Part shown: piece by piece, positions 34,284 through 47,400 of the stretch
Position numbering within the stretch: the stretch's first letter is position 1
Layout of the letters: each line of letters begins with the position of its first letter
From: Coleophoma eucalyptorum
Lineage: Eukaryota; Ascomycota; Leotiomycetes; Helotiales; Dermateaceae
Direction of reading: 5' to 3'
Assembly: GCA_026120035.1 (NCBI GenBank)
Contig: JALRME010000031.1
Coordinates: forward strand, 62,001-126,000
DNA: 64,000 nucleotides
Translations under genes and position numbers: made by a program
The notes under the pieces: model-generated
Seen by the model: the letters and a program-made list of their open reading frames with translations, nothing else
Database searches by the model: none
What the model was told of the DNA's origin: nothing

Positions 34284-35323
34284 ATGGTTGTTCTTCCGCG
34301 CCACCAGCCAGTCGAGTGCAAAACCATTGATGGTACAGTTATTTCAGGATGGCTCTACACGGTTAATGGGCCAGCACCAGCAATTATCATGTCTCATGGT
34401 GTACGTTTTCGTTTACCAGATTCGCTTCTAGAATCTGGGTACTAATAAATATATACAGTTCAACTGCGTTAAAGAAATGACGCTTCCAGAAGTAGCTGAA
34501 GCGTTCCAGGCTCAGGGGTTCAATGTGCTCCTCTACGATGCCCGAAGTGTTGGAGGCAGTCGTGGGTACCCAAGAAACCTGCTTAATCCGCTTCAAATGG
34601 CTGAAGACCTGTCAGGTAAGTATTCTCTAAGCAATCGCTGTGAGTCAGGTACAGAGATAGGACTAAGCAGCTTCGATGGCAGATATCTACACCTACATGG
34701 CAAGTCTTCCAACTGTTGATTCTAGCAACATAGCGCTATGGGGAATGTCCTTCGGAGGCGTCGTGAGTGCAACGTCGGCAGCGATAGATCGACGACCCAA
34801 GGCAGTTGTTATGGTGTGCCCGCTCTTTAGTTACGTCAAGCCGCACAAAGCTGAGAAGGCCTATGCACAACTCGTCAAGGACCGCGTGTCACAGCTTCGA
34901 GGCAATGAACCGTATTCCCTAGCCCCATTCACGCCCAAGGGCGACAATCCCATTGGTTTTGGTGGTGCTGGAGGACCAGGTGGAATCGAGGCCTACACCC
35001 TCATGAAGGCGGCGTCCGAGCTGGGTCACCCTGATTTCCGCGATCGTATCACTCTGCAGACGTATCAGAAGTTGGCCTTGTTCCGCCCAAAAGAATATAT
35101 GGACATGATCCGTGCGCCTGTGATGATGGTCATTCCGGAACTGGATGATATTTCCCCTCCCGAAGAACAGAGAGAAGCCTTTGCCAGGATACGAAGCCCG
35201 AAGAGGGAGTACTTCGCCAAAGGCAAAGGACATCTTAATATTGCTACTGGGGATGGATCCAAAGAGATGGTGGCGGCAACAGTTGCGTTCTTGAACGCAG
35301 CATTCGGTAGCCGGATAGAATAG
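34284..35323 (+). CDS. alpha/beta hydrolase, cluster-type (possible thiohydrolase)
   Basis: Three exons (34284-34400, 34459-34615, 34683-35323) with GT-AG introns give 304 aa. The start ACCATGGTT is in good context and the first exon carries the family's beginning (DGTVISGWLY, APAIIMSHGFNC with the junction inside the oxyanion-hole region). The nucleophile elbow is GMSFGG, the acid is in PELDDISPPEEQ and the catalytic His in GKGHLNIATG, so the triad is complete. The lid part contains a Gly-rich GFGGAGGPGG stretch. Similar hydrolases occur in fungal polyketide clusters, where some release or trim the PKS-bound chain; others are esterases. Its position between a BBE oxidase relic and a P450 and PKS supports a cluster role. 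It is the only cluster gene here with no visible damage. Confidence 0.85.
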
Positions 35324-35744
35324 TGTCAAAGAAAATACTGTCCCCTGAGTTCTACTCAGCTTACCTCACTTTCAATGTTCGCTTACGAGCTGTTAAATGT
35401 ATTTAAGCAGCTCCTATTCATTAGTTGTAGCTTTTTAGTTCTTTAGACAACAATAAACAGAAAGTTAGTCTCCGAGCAATTACCATTTTTTTCTTGGATT
35501 TTCAACAAACTCATATATCATTGAATGCATGTACAGAGCATCAGAGTATTAGTTGTATTATAGACTAATCATGCTTTGAAATTCAGATGCAAATGAATAA
35601 CGTAGTCGAAAGTTTGAACAGGTCACTAGCTAAGCGAGGTATAATATCGATCAAACGTAACCCAGGACAGAGTATAAGGTGATAGCCAAATATATTAAAC
35701 TTGATAGCCCCTTCAGTCTGATCATGATTCAGAACAAATTATCA
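35324..35744. other. convergent 3' spacer
   Basis: Lies between the 3' ends of the hydrolase and the P450. It holds no gene; AT-rich, presumably both 3' UTRs. Confidence 0.5.
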
Positions 35745-37671
35745 TCAAGAGATCGCTTTGAAGTCCTTTGTTTTGACTCGAATGCGCAGGCTCTTTTTGT
35801 TATGGACCACGACCCTATCCAGCCACTCCATACCTTCATGGCTACCGGGGGTCAACTCTACTTGAAAATGAGTGAATAAATTGGCTAAGACGAGGTGCAT
35901 TTCGGCATATGCAAGACTATATGCGTACGATACCGGTCAGACAACTTTCCGTTCTAATTTTTAGCGGACGGCCTTCTCACCTCTTTCCCATACAGTCAGT
36001 CCTGCCTTTTGAAAAAGACAAAAGCCAGTGGTTATTTTCTTTGCCGTATTCGCCCGTCCAACGCTCTGGCTCAAACTGCCTGGGTCGTGCGAAGATGCTA
36101 GGGTCTTCGTGAAGAAAGATGTGACTCATGCCCACCACAGAACCCTCAGGAATGGTGTCCTTGATAGCAGGTACATAGAGCCCGCCTTTTGGCACAGTGC
36201 GCGGCAGACGACCTGGAACTAGGGGCATGAAACGAAGAGTCTGCTTGACAAAACCGGTCTGCGAAGTTAGTTGCAATTTCACATGGAGATGCTAGGTGGG
36301 ACTGGTCTCACAAAGAAGGGCAATGCTTCAATCTTCTTTAGGGACAGTCGCCCCTTGCTATCTGGTTCAATCGTCTCGAGCTCGGCCAGAATCTTTTTCT
36401 GTATCTCGGGATAACGAACGAAGTAATAGGTAGCGTACGCCATCATTGTCGCAATAGGTTCGGTGCCAGCATTAAGAATCGCGGTGCTCTCGTCGGCCAG
36501 CTCTTGGAACGTTAGCTGCTTCGCTTCCTTCCCTTTCTCTCGGCGACGGGCGCTATCAGTAAGCAGGCGTTCGAAAATAGTCTCCTCACTAGGTTCTTTT
36601 TTGACACCTCTTTGCTTGTTGAATTCTGCTATCGCTTGCTTGAAGAGCTCTTCGTAGAACTGACAGAGGTATGATTATCAGGAGAATACACTACATGCCG
36701 GGAATTGAGGATGCATACGCAGATTACTTTTGGCCAAGCATCGCTCATCATAGAGGCCAGCCATTTTGGCATGGAGGTCATAGACTTCCGGATGAACGGG
36801 AAGTGGATGGCGACCCATATACCCCGAGTGAAAGAACGCATCGTCTCGGCTCGCTCTATGAAATCAGGGGCTTCAATCATATTCAGGCTTTTGCCAAAGA
36901 GATAGCGAGAGATTATATCACCCTGCACTTTGTCAAAGCCTTCGGGAATGAAACCTGGACGATGAGCCCCACAGTGTAGCAGTAAAACATTTCTTGTATC
37001 GGAACTTCCTCTTCTCGCTCCTCAAATTCCCTGATCTTTTCGAAAACGCGGTCGAGCTCCTCGTACAAGCCATCCTCCATGAAGTGAACACGCCGATTCG
37101 AAAAACACGGGTCAAGTGTCTGCCGTTTGATTTTGTGAGCATGGGCAGGCACTGTCATCGTGATAGCGGTTTCCATTCCTAACGCATACACTTTCGCGTC
37201 TTTGGTATAAAGAGTGTTTTGTTTGTATATCCTATTAACTTGGTGAGTTTGAAACAATAATACCATATTCTAGGGGTTGATTACTCGTGGAACACAGCGG
37301 GGTCATGGATATGAACCTCGTTTGGATTGAGTCTCACCACGGGCCCTAATTAACACTGATTAAGATGGGCGTCCTTCAAGGTGTCTCATTTATGCCGAAC
37401 AGAACATGTCATGTTTTCGATGATACTCGGGAAGCTTTTCGAGGAATTTCCCATTTAATATGGCTTCATAGTAACACTGCTGCCAATAGCTAATGCGGCA
37501 GAGGAAAGGGCCGGGGAAACGGGCCAGGGGATGAAAAGTCAAGCGATAAAGTATTAGACCCCCCCAATACAAGGAAAAAAGAACAACAGAAGCATAGAAG
37601 AGCACCCATTTCAGTGACTCTGGCTTCTGTTGATTTAGCTGTCCGAGCAGCTTCGAGAATTGGACGTCCAT
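35745..37671 (-). CDS. cytochrome P450, probably inactivated
   Basis: A membrane-bound fungal P450 of about 530 aa. Exon reading: 37671-37401, 37345 to about 37285, 37238-36973, 36922-36728, 36659-36312, 36258-35981 and 35916-35745. Seen in order: N-terminal membrane anchor (LKWVLFYASVVLFSLYWGG), FHPLARFPGPFLC, GPVVRLNPNEVHIHDPAVFH, I-helix NAGTEPIATMMA, K-helix KQTLRF, FEPERW, heme loop FSKGRTDCMG, and a C-terminus ending KTKDFKAIS. Two oddities: the ExxR Glu is Gln (CAG, complement of 36241-36243), and the second exon cannot be joined to the third in phase with a canonical donor (the only GT, at 37284-37283, gives the wrong phase and the frame runs into TAA). The donor of the first intron is also weak. 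The last four junctions are clean. It lies head-to-head with the PKS (820 bp apart) and likely modified its product. Confidence 0.75.
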
Positions 37672-38131
37672 TGATGGTGCAGATGCTGGAGCCTAACTGT
37701 AGTTTAGATCCGAGTGAACAGATAGGTCAAGTATTCAAATTAGAATAATTGTTCAAATGGCTTACTATTTGTGAGAAACTCTAGGTGGTCGTACACTTAG
37801 ACCACTCTAAAAATGGTGATCCAATCCAATTCAAATGTATAGTGCCTTAAATAAAAGACTGAAAACACCTAGCTGTACCTGTCCAAGAAAGTGGTAATGT
37901 GCCATCTAGTAGGGGATAGAGGAGCCGGCACCAGCCAGCCTTACATCAAAACTATAAGCTTCGGGTTTCTTTACTGCTGGTTACTATAAGCAACATAATC
38001 GTTAGCTATCAACATTCATAAAACAATTGGTTCATAAATTTAAATTGTATAGTTTAAGTAGAAGGATGCAAGATAATACATCGTGACCCATAAAGGTGTC
38101 GACCAGAAGACTCTTGACAATCGCTCATTGG

Positions 38132-38207
38132 AATTTGCTTACCAGAGCGTAATTTGCTTACAAGAGCATCATTTTCTTACAAGAGCATCATTTGCTTACA
38201 AGATGAC
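38132..38207. repeat. four tandem ~19-bp units in the divergent promoter
   Basis: Units read AATTTGCTTACCAGAGCGT, AATTTGCTTACAAGAGCATC, ATTTTCTTACAAGAGCATC and ATTTGCTTACAAGATGAC. The core TTGCTTACAAGAGC is repeated. Such spaced direct repeats in a shared promoter could be binding sites for a regulator. This is inferred from position and repetition only. Confidence 0.6.
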
Positions 38208-38220
38208 ATGCATTGATTAT

Positions 38221-38238
38221 CCGACGCCACATAATCGG
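38221..38238. promoter_or_regulatory. candidate Zn2Cys6 regulator site
   Basis: CCGACGCCACATAATCGG is an inverted CCGA/TCGG pair with a 10-bp spacer. CGG-type inverted half-sites with fixed spacing are typical targets of Zn(II)2Cys6 dimers. No regulator gene is in the window. Confidence 0.3.
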
Positions 38239-38490
38239 TTATAACAAACCACGTTACTTAAAATTTCAGGTATTTATCAATTCTTAAGTATCTAAGAACT
38301 GATAGTGGATTGGCGTTTCAAAATCACGAACATTATTCTTCAGATGTCCCAAAACACTCTTATCCAGAAATGCACACTTAAGGCCTTCTTTTGCAAAAGT
38401 CCTTGGTTTATCTGATTTGTATATGCCCAGCTACCATCTATCTATTGTTGTAATCTCGACACAACTGAAAATCCTTCAACCGACACAATC

Positions 38491-41400
38491 ATGAGCCAAA
38501 GCCCCATTCCGCTGGCTATTGTAGGCATAGGCTGTCGACTGCCAGGAGATTCCACAAGTCCAGAAAAGCTCTGGGAGTTGCTGGCAAACGGAAAGAGCGC
38601 ATGGAGTAAAGTGTCAGCCGACAGATACAACGAAGAAGCATTCCTTCATCCCGATCCCGATGATACCAACGGTACCCATAATCATGTAGGGGGCCATTTC
38701 CTTAAGCAAGATATAGGAGAATTCGATGCCGGGTTCTTTAATATCTTGCCGCAGGAAGCAGCATCAATGGCAAGTTGCTCGGGAGTAATTCCCTTTCTCC
38801 CTATATCTTTCTAGCCGTCCTTTGGATGCATCTCTTGAATTTGAGAACCCCTGTTAACTTTGGTATTATTGCTCTAAATTCAGTTCGAAATAAATTTCAC
38901 AAAAGTATATGCTAACCCTCGTTTCTCATTAGGATCCTCAACAACGGCTCTTACTTGAGACCACTTATGAGGCATTAGAGAACGCAGGTATCCGCCAAGA
39001 ACAAATTCGAAATTCAAATACGGCGGTATATATGGCCATGTTCACTAGAGACTACGATCGGAACATTTACAAGGACATGATGAATATCCCTAAATACCAT
39101 GTGACGGGTACTGGCGAAGCAATTCTTGCCAACCGGATATCTCATTTGTTCAACTTGCACGGACCGTCAATGACACTTGATACTGGTTGCTCGGGCGGTA
39201 TGACCGCTGTCAGTCAAGCATGTCAGGCCTTACGTTCTGGGGAGTCAAACTTGGTTTTGGCCGGCGGTGCAAACCTGATACTGAGCCCTGATCATATGAT
39301 TTCTATGAGCAATCCTCATATGCTCAACGCCGATGGCAGATTATATTCTTTCGACAGTCGAGGTGCTGGCTATGGGCGGGGCGAAGGCATTGTTACCATC
39401 GTCATCAAACGGTTGGATGATACGATTAAGGCTCGAGACCCAATACGAGCTGTCATCCTCGATGCAGCCATTAACCAGGACGGCCACACGGCGGGAATAA
39501 CACTGCCAAGCGGTGTAGCTCAGATGGAATTAGAACAAAGAGTATGGAAGCATGTTGGTCTCTACCCTCCAACGGTAGGCTACGTTGAGGCGCACGGCAC
39601 CGGGACCCTCGCGGGCGACAGTGCTGAGTTGGAGGGAATATCAAATGTCTTTTGTCGAAATCGCGACACGCCACTGTATGTTGGATCCGTCAAATCAAAT
39701 ATTGGTCATCTGGAGAGTGTTAGTGGTTTGGCCGCTTTGATTAAGGCGACCTTGATCTTGGAGCACAACTCTATCCCGCCCAACGTCAACTTCCAACAGC
39801 CGAGGGCCAGTCTTAATCTAGAGCAGAAGAGGATTAAGGTTCCAACGGCGCTTGAACCATGGTCTCAACCTGGGATCCCGAGAGTCTCTATCAACAGCTT
39901 CGGATACGGAGGGACCAATGCGCACGCAATTCTAGAGCAACCACCACGACCTTCCCGACCATCAAGGAGCACACTAGAGAAATATGCAGCGATGCAGGAG
40001 ATTCCACGCCTATTCCTGTTAACGGCAGCAAGTCGCAGCTCACTGGTGAGCATGCTAGGAACTACTCGGGAATGGGTATCAAAGCATCCCGACCAAGATT
40101 CCCTGAGAGACCTATCCTATACACTGTGCCAGCGCCGATCCTTAATGTCATGGCGTTTCGGTTTTGTTGCAGCTAATCAAGAAGAACTACTTATGGCTCT
40201 TGAAAAACGTTCCAAGAAGACGGACGCTGTCACACGTATATCTGCAGACGTAAAAATTGCCTTTGTATTTACAGGACAAGGAGCTCAATGGGCCAGAATG
40301 GGTTGTGAACTGCTTTCCCATCCAATCTTCAGAGATTCAATGCATCGGCCAAGAGAAATCCTCTACAACCTCGGGTCTTCATGGAATCTGATTGAGGAGC
40401 TCCAGCGAGATAACGAGGAGTCTAGGCTGAAGGAAGCAGAATTGGCGCAACCTGCAACAATCGCCATCCAGACCGCGCTGGTTGATCTTCTCCATAGCTG
40501 GGGAATTGTCCCCGACTCAGTCGTTGGCCACTCCAGTGGGGAGATCGGAGCTGCATATGCCGCAGGCTACCTCTCTCACCGTATGGCGCTCACAGCAGCT
40601 CACTTGCGAGGCTTCTCCGCCACCATATCTAGAGGCAAAGGTCTTGGGAAAGGAGGAATGCTTGCTGCTGGTGTGGGAGAGAATCAGGTCGCAAAATACC
40701 TACCACTACTAAAGCAAGGTGTTGCTGTTGTTGCCTGCCAAAATAGCCCAAGCAGCTCGACCATTTCTGGAGACGATGCCGCAATCAAAGAACTGTCAGA
40801 AATTCTAACTAAAGAGAGCATTTTTAATCGAAGGCTCAATGTTGATACTGCCTATCACTCCCATCACATGGAAGCTGCTGCTGATGAGTACAAGAGCAGC
40901 TTGGGCCAGATCGGGGAAGACGACTCGCCCAAGACAGTCAATTTTTTTTCTTCTGTTACAGGATCCTTAAAGTCGAGTGGCTTTGACGCCAGATACTGGA
41001 CATCAAATCTCGTTGGCAAAGTCAGATTTTGTGATGCTCTGCAAAGTTTGTATAAAGCAGGACAGAATTCGTCCCGGAACGCACAGCCGTATCGGATCTT
41101 CATTGAGATAGGACCCCATGCTGCTCTTGCAGGACCCGCTAGACAATGTATTGCAGATTTGGGCGAACCGGATACTTATGAATACATTTCGGCTCTCGTT
41201 CGTGGAACCGAAGCTGTGCGAAGTGCCTTGGCCATGGTAGGAAATGTCTTTAATCGGGGCTATGCAGTAGATCTAGAGAAAGCTTTGGCTGTAGATCCAA
41301 GCTTGGATGATGCATTGGTGCTACACAATCTACCTCCTTACTCCTGGGATCATTCCAAGAGGCATTGGCACGAGTCACGTCTGAGTAGAGACTATCGCTT

Positions 41401-44400
41401 GAGGAAGTACCCTTACCATGATCTATTGGGTCTTAGGATGACCGACAGTACGCCACTACGACCAGCATGGAGACACATGGTTGGAGTCGAGGGCCTCCCT
41501 TGGCTCAGGGATCATGTCGTAGACGGGCTGATGATCTTCCCAGGTTCAGCTTATCTCTGTATGGCAATAGAGGCAGCGTCTCAACTAGCCAATGATCGCA
41601 ACCCAGAAAACAAAGTCCAGCGTGTTCTCTTAGACGATATCTCGTTCCTCAAAGGTCTTGTCATTCCCGAAGGCCGAGCTAGGATTGAGGTTCAGCTTAA
41701 CCTCAACCCCGTTGATGGGACTAACTCAGGCAAAACGATGCAACATAGGTTCTCTGTCACTGCTTTCACAGGCGATGAAAATTGGAACGAGCACTGCCGC
41801 GGGTCAGTTACGGTGGTTTTTGCGTCAGAACAAGAGGAAAAGCTGTTTAAGACCAGTCTGACTTACGGAAAGATGTCGAACATGCTTGATCCACTCTCCA
41901 CCAAGGTGATCCCATCGCATGAATTATATAAAGAGCTCGAGAGGGTTGGGAATGCCTATGGTCCAACCTTTTCAGGAATTCAGGACTTCTCAATAGATAC
42001 TGATCGAGCCGTTTCCCGCGTCATAATACCAGATGTAGCGTCAATAATGCTAGCAAATCATATACGACCGCACTTCATTCATCCTTCAACCCTGGATATT
42101 CTGCTGCATACCAGTTTACCCTTGGTCAATCAAAAACTTGGCTCCGGTTCGGTAATGCCAGTTCGAATTGAGGAATTGACACTCTCTGTTGATATTGAGA
42201 ACGAGCTGGGCAAATCTTTCTCCGCAGTAACCACTTTGATATCAAGCCATTTCAGAGCTGCAGAAGCTGATATCTTCGTGTTTCCCAGCAATGGCCTCCC
42301 AACTGCGACCCCCATAATGTCAATATCTGGAATAGAATTGCGCAGCCTAGCTTCCAATCCTCTCGATGATGCGACTCTCCAGAATGCACGCAACATTTGC
42401 TACGAGCTGAAATGGGGCCTAGACGAAAGCTTTCTCACCACAAGGCACCTTCAGATATCGGAGCCAGAACCATCTGAATCGAAACTCAGGATCTTGGACC
42501 AAGCAGTGGATATCTATATTCGCCGCTGTATTGCCCAGATACGTGGTAATGGCCTCAAGATCTCAGAGAAACACCACAAACTCCTCTACCAATGAATGGA
42601 GAACTCAGAGGGTTCCATGGTGTCTAGTAAAGCAGTAGTACGAGAAGATGAGGTCTTAAAAATTGCTTCTGAGCAGGGAGTAGAAGGCGAATTTCTTGCT
42701 CGTTTGGGACCGGCGCTTTCCGACATATTGACAGAGAGGGGCAGATGCGCTTCAGTTGGTGCATAAGAATGATTTGTTCTATCGAGCATGCGTCGACGAT
42801 TATTCTAGTCGTTGCTATTCTATGATGTCAAATTACTTGAAGCACAAGAGCTTCAAGCAGTTGGATCTTTCCGTCATTGAGATTGGAGGTGGCATAGGAG
42901 GCGCAACGCTACCGTTTTTGGAAGCCTTGGAAGCCTCTGGCACCCGCCCTGCCGTCTACGACTTTACAGACGCTTCCACAGAGCTTTTCGACCGCGCCCA
43001 AATTAATCTGCAGAAACGATCTGCGGCAATCAATTTCCAGTTGCTAGATATTGAAAGGGATCTCGAAGACCAGGGAATTAAGCAGCACTCTTACGATATT
43101 GTCCTAGCTTCCAATGTTCTCCACGCTACATCGAACATTGCCACCACCTTATCTAGAGTGCGCCAACTCTTAAAATCCGATGGTGTATTGTTATTAATCG
43201 AGCCCACAAATCCATAGCGGTTTCAAAATATCACTCTCGGCACGTTGTCGAAATGGTGGAAGGGTGCGGAAGAGGGCAGGGATACTGGACCACTCCTCAC
43301 CGTAGATGAATGGACAGCCGCAATGTCCCAGGCCTCATTAGAGGTGCAGCTTGCAGCTCCTGATGACGACCTGACCGCACTGTCTAGTTTTATGGTTGCG
43401 AGAGCTTCTGGTGTTGCTGATGCTATACCACTTCCCCATATCAGACTCATCAGTGAGCCTAGTTTACCAGAAAGCTTGGAAACTTTCACACAAGGAATCT
43501 CGAGTGCTTTAAAGAGCAAAGGGATATGGGCCTCCTCAACTCCATGGGGTAGCAAACCTCCGCCGAACAACACTATTAATGTCGTGATTGACAACGGCTC
43601 CAATCCTATCCTCAGTGACCCATCACTAGGACGATTTCAGGATGTATGTGAACTGTTGAAAAGCCCCTCAATAGTGATCTGGATAAGTGTTCAAGATAAA
43701 GAAAGTGATAAAACTAACCCCAAGAAACACCTTATCACTGGCATGTCACGAACAGCACACGCAGAAAACGAAGATCTCCATATGGTCACGATCGACGTGC
43801 AACAGAGTCTTAGTCAGATTAATCAACCAGGACTACTGAAGTTATTGATACAGCTAGTCAAATCTTCTCTGCGAACAGATTGTCTTCGTGAGCGAGAGTA
43901 TGTATTCAACGACACTGGTGTGCTAATCCCGAGAGTCATTCCCAGCGCCACACTCAATCGTCAGATCTCTAGCAAAAGCGAGACAGTCGTAGAGATCAAG
44001 ACTTTTACAAACCCTCAAGTGCCTCTGAAGCTTGATACAGAGAGGAAAGAATTTCTGAATCATCCTATCTTCGTTGAGGACAAGGCTCATCGTGAGCCAA
44101 TCGCAGCAGACTGTGTTGAATTAGATGTGAAGGCTTTCGGAATTGCTTCCAAGGAGTTACAGTACAATATCAACGAGTATGCTGGCGTCATCTCTGCAGT
44201 TGGGTCTGCTGTTACTATACTAAAAGTCGGCGATCGAGTCGTTGGTTTCAGTGCTATACCATACGCAAATCGGCCCAGGATTGACCAAACACAGGTTCAA
44301 CTGTTATCAAGCCCAACTTCATTTAACACTGCTGCGGCGTTACCGATCTCGTTCATGACCGGCTATCATGTCCTCGTGGAAATTGCAGGCATACAGTCTA

Positions 44401-47400
44401 GACAGTCAGTCTTCATCGATGGTGCCGCAAGTGCTGTCGGCCAGGCCGCCCTTGCAGTGACTAAATACATTGGAGCTAAAGTAGTAGCTACTGTGTCGAG
44501 AGAGGATGAAGCAACCTTTCTAATGGATTCTTTCAATACACCGCTAGGCTCCATCATTCCCCGAGAGAGTTACCTATCTAAGCGTCAACTGGATAAACTG
44601 GTTGGTCCGAAAGGACTGGACGCCATAATTTGTTGTTTGGGATCTCCCGTATCTAATGAGATAGTTCGTGTTCTAAAGCCCTTTGGGACCATAGTTCATG
44701 TCCAAAGTCATCATAAAGAGTCGAAAAATCATGGAATAATGGCACCGAGACAACCCTGTAATGCAACCATCTCACACTTTGATCTCGAGTCGTTTATTCA
44801 GGCCAAACCCCAAGAGGCTGCCAAACTACTTCAGAAAGTCATGAATTTTGTTAATAAGGGCATGTCCCTGAAGTCACATAAGATCTCAGTTGTGCCGATG
44901 AACGAATTTGAAGAAGTGTTGAAGCTATCCAGCAAGGATGAGGGCTTGACCAAATATGTTCTTCAAGTCGGGGATAATTCTGTGGTAAAAGCTATGAGAC
45001 CAAACCGCAGTATTCTAACACTGGAACCCAATGCTACATACTTAGTGGCTGGGGGGTTGGGTGATTTAGGTAAGAGATTTCTACGTCTAATGGCGAAAGC
45101 AGGCGCGAAATATCTGGTTACATTGTCAAGAAGTGGATCGGATTCAACTTAGCATCGAAATTTTGAAAAGGAGCTTCAAGAACTTGGAGCAAACTGCGTC
45201 CTCTGCAGCCTAAATTGTAATATCGCTGATGAAGGCAGCATCAAAGCCGCAGTATCTCAAATCAAGGCCAGAGGGTGGCCCAGTGTCAGAGGTGTCGTCC
45301 AGTCAACCGTTGTACTCCGAGATTCTACGCTCGACAATATGACCGTTGAAGTGTTCAACAGTGTGCTTGAAGCGAAGGTGAAAGGCACATTAAACTTGCA
45401 GAAGGTATTTGCAGCAGAAGACTTGACGTTCTTCATCTCCCTCTCCTCTGCTGTGGGAATCATTGGCACAAGTGGACAGGCGAACTATAACGCAGGGAAT
45501 ACCGTCCAGGATGCGCTAGCGCAATTCGACAACACTTCGAACTGTCATTACATGTCAATCAATATTGGTTCAATAGAAGGTGCCGATGCTTACAACAACA
45601 ATGACGCCCGTGTCCAGTCACTCCGAAGACAGGGATTAATTCCCATTATGCCCTCAGAGTTGCTGCCATTTTTGGAGTATTCGATGAGTGCTGATGCTCG
45701 CGAAGCAGGCTGCCACCAAGCCGTGATCGGCTTTACTCCAGAGTCTCTATATCAGACAACTGCCGTCAATGGGTCTGCATATACACCGATGTTTAATCAT
45801 GTCCCTCAAATAGATACGAAGAGCGATACTGCTGCGCAAAAGAAGGCCTTCAAAGACATCATTATGGAGGCAGTAGACGAGGACGACATCTCTCATTTCA
45901 TTGTACAGGCGATAAGTGAGCAGCTCGCAGATCTTTTGGGCATCAATGCTTCAGAAATAAACCTTGGCTCATCTATCATGGACTTTGGACTTGATTCATT
46001 GATCGCTATTGAGCTCAGAAACTGGATCATGAGAGAATTTGACGCGCCGATTCAATCTTCCGAGGTTATCGACAGTCAAGATATATGGTCTTTGGCTCAA
46101 AAAGTTACCCTGCGCTCCCGTCTTGCAAATGACGATAGCACCGAAACTATTAGTAGTAGTGAAGGAATATCAACATCCACGATGCCGACATCAAGATCAC
46201 GCTCTCAGGAGTCGCAAAATAGACTTACTAAGTCTATCGCACAACCACTTCCTGTCCCAGACCTTCCGGAGACCCTCAGAATGTTTGTTGACTCACGCAG
46301 GGCTCTTTGCTCGCCTGAAGAAGCGGCCGAGACCATGCAAGTGGTCGAGGATTTTCAACAATCAGGTTTAGAGCTACAGCAAGCTTTAGAGGATCCATCC
46401 AGGCAAGACAAGAGACTAGATTTTTACGAAAATAACATTCATCTTGGTCGTAGTGAAGCTCTTCAAGACCATGCCCTATTTTATCTGGGCCATTTGACGG
46501 ATGGGGCTCCATCGCACAGCCAGGCTGCGAGAGCTGCGATTATTACCACTGCTGCGCTAACATTCAAAAAGCAGCTCGAAAATGGGCAGCTCGAACCAAA
46601 CCTACTAAATGATATACCATTGAACGCAGAAACCCTTCAAGTGGATTTTCCATGCATACCAAGACCCGAGGAAAGGAGTGGACTATATTAAAAAGTTCCC
46701 TTCAAGTAACAATATCATAGTGATGCGAAGAGGACACTTTTACGAAGTCGAGGTGGCGGAGCAAGAGAGCCTTGCGCAGCTCACAGCTTTGTTTTCCAAT
46801 CTTATCGAATCTTCGGAGCAAGCTGTACCAGCCGTCGGTGTTTTGACTTCCAAGGGGAGAGATGACTGGACTTTGCTGCGCTCCGAGCTGTAGGGAATCC
46901 ATTCCAATGCTGCCACCCTCGAGGCTATCGAGTCTGCTGCATTTGTAGTTTGTCTTGATGAGACTTCCCCAGTCACCACATCTGAGCGTTGCACTGCCAT
47001 CTTGCTCAATGACCGTCATTTTAACAACCGCTGGCTAGATAAGACAATCCAATTCACCGTTGCCGCCAATGGAGTCTCCGGCCTTCTTGCGGAGAATGGA
47101 AAACTGGACGGACTAAGTGTGAAACAGTTGAATGAGTACATCACGGACCAGATTCTGGAATATCCAAATATGTCCGCGCTTGAAGAGCAGCCCAGTCTCA
47201 AGTCACTGGTGCGAGAGATTATATTCAATATCCCACCCAGTATTACCAAGCACATCAAAGAACAAACGTCACGCAACTTAGCATTTTACAGCCCCATTGG
47301 AGCATTCCGCCACAACTACTCTGAGCTAAACCGACAATTCCTTGGCTCCAAACGCTTACGTTCCAAGGGAACCGTTCTATTGTCCATCTTATTCGCGACA

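Larger units (their letters stand above)
37672..38490. promoter_or_regulatory. divergent P450-PKS promoter region
   Basis: An 819-bp region between two head-to-head genes, so one regulator could drive both. It has a tandem repeat of about 19 bp (38132-38207) and an inverted CCGA-N10-TCGG site (38221-38238). It is AT-rich but not overtly RIP-degraded. Confidence 0.55.

Noticed and set aside
34387..34596. Antisense frames within the hydrolase, P450 and PKS genes
   Set aside because: Shadows of strongly coding sequence on the opposite strand.
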